Below are positions 56,597 to 57,500 of a stretch of 57,500 nt of DNA, piece after piece. Origin of the DNA: Chrysomallon squamiferum (Eukaryota > Mollusca > Gastropoda > Neomphalida > Peltospiridae); contig CM022669.1 of assembly GCA_012295275.1 (NCBI GenBank), positions 19,178,591 to 19,236,090 on the forward strand, read 5' to 3'. The notes beneath the pieces are model-generated. The model had not been told where the DNA came from and did no database searches. It saw only the letters and a program-made list of their open reading frames with translations. Each line of letters opens with the position of its first letter. Position 1 is the first letter of the stretch. The position numbers were made by a program, and so were the translations under genes.

Positions 56597-57500
56597 CTTT
56601 CTTACATTATTATTTATTAATATATCATATTAATGAATGAATTTCTTCTTCTTCTTCTTCTTATTATTATTTTAAATGGAAGGATTCAATCAAAACTTCG
56701 TTCCTGGCAATTTAAAGTTTGCTTATTTAGAATTAGTAGCAACAAAATCAACGAGGACAACAGGAACAACAATAGTAGTAGTAGTAGTAGTAGTAGTAGT
56801 AGCAGTAATAAAAATGCTCCCGTAGAGCACATGAATCAACAAAATAACAATGTCTTCTTTTACTTGCGGTTATTACTTTTTAATATTTATTAAGTTCATT
56901 TTTCTTACATAATTTTGGTGTAATAATAAAAGGTATAGATTATGGAAGATATCTCGTTTTCAGGCTTACACAACATGGCTAAATTAAATCCTGATATAAA
57001 GAAATAGTAACTTTAGTGAATCTGCATGAGAATTATAGCGGGTTAATTTCGGTACATCGATAGTTATAATTATATTCTGAGGAGCTATGGATGATATGAA
57101 CATATCTCGTTGATATCCCATTTATCCGCATTACATACGTTTGTTGTGCGTTTGTGCGTACGTGCGTGCGTGCTTGTGTGTGCATGTGTGTGTGTGACTG
57201 AGAAGATGAGAATGCCTCACTGCTTTCAACATTCGACCTGAGTTGGATAAAACTGTTATCATAAGACAGTAACCATATCCCGCAGTCTTAAATAATAACA
57301 AAAATAAATAAATTTACTTTTTTGTTTCTCAACTCACTTCTTTCGAGACTAGAAGATTCACGCATATCAATTTCGCTCTCGCCTACAAAGACTACACATC
57401 AAAAGAAAATGGTTTTTAAATAATAACAATTTATTTATTATCTGTTAAATGAAAACCATTTTAAGATTGGTCTTTTTAGATCGAAACTTACATAACTAAG
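55473..57500. other. Right flank, no gene supported
   Basis: Upstream of the M6P receptor-like start codon (AAAATGGCGGC context). Contains (AG)n at about 55698-55765, (CA)n at about 56096-56128, poly-T at about 56568-56596, and (CTT)n/(GTA)n at about 56643-56810. No TATA box is obvious for the receptor gene. A short non-repetitive segment at 56380-56515 ends in AAAAGGTAAGAC and could be a first exon of a + strand gene outside the window, but nothing confirms it. Confidence 0.5.

Noticed and set aside
56633-56893. Open frame starting MNEFLLLLLLIIILNG
   Set aside because: The apparent signal peptide comes from (CTT)n and (ATT)n, and the rest from (GTA)n; no family or splice support.

Overview
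The window is invertebrate animal nuclear DNA. Genes have many short exons with GT-AG introns, TATA boxes and AATAAA signals. The sequence is AT-rich and full of (CT)n, (ATT)n, (GTA)n and CA/GT microsatellites, plus degenerate TTAGGG-like arrays. I cannot fix the phylum. The main gene family is organised like ascidian or fish prepro-antimicrobial peptides, but nothing here proves an ascidian.

Layout. (1) 0.8-6.3 kb, + strand: a complete 12-exon peptidylglycine alpha-hydroxylating monooxygenase (PHM), 348 residues, with every copper ligand present and no lyase (PAL) domain. (2) 6.6-47.5 kb: a cluster of 13 recognisable peptide-precursor genes plus one probable diverged relative, arranged as seven head-to-head pairs. 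Six of the pairs recur about every 6 kb. Each precursor (85-89 residues) has a signal peptide, a strongly cationic amphipathic segment beginning WRIRR and ending FRKK, and then an acidic C-terminal pro-region spread over two small phase-1 exons. Two pro-region types, A and B, are joined to an almost identical cationic exon; a third type, C, belongs to the diverged copy 13. Most pairs are B(-)/A(+). The first three copies look inverted. Copy 6 carries a frameshift. Paired genes share a palindromic promoter with TATA boxes facing away from each other. Between pairs lie TTAGGG/CCCTAA-like arrays, microsatellites and decayed exon fragments. (3) 50.9-55.5 kb, - strand: a six-exon, 257-residue cation-dependent mannose-6-phosphate receptor-like type I membrane protein with a YENI tail. 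The remainder is simple repeat or sequence in which I see no gene.

How they may work together (inference). The array would supply large amounts of one cationic, membrane-active host-defence-type peptide, held neutral by its acidic partner until it is cut. PHM (secretory-granule amidation) and the M6P receptor-like protein (lysosome/granule sorting) both act in the secretory pathway. A functional link to the peptides is only suggested by position: the precursors have no classical Gly-Lys/Arg amidation site at the expected place.
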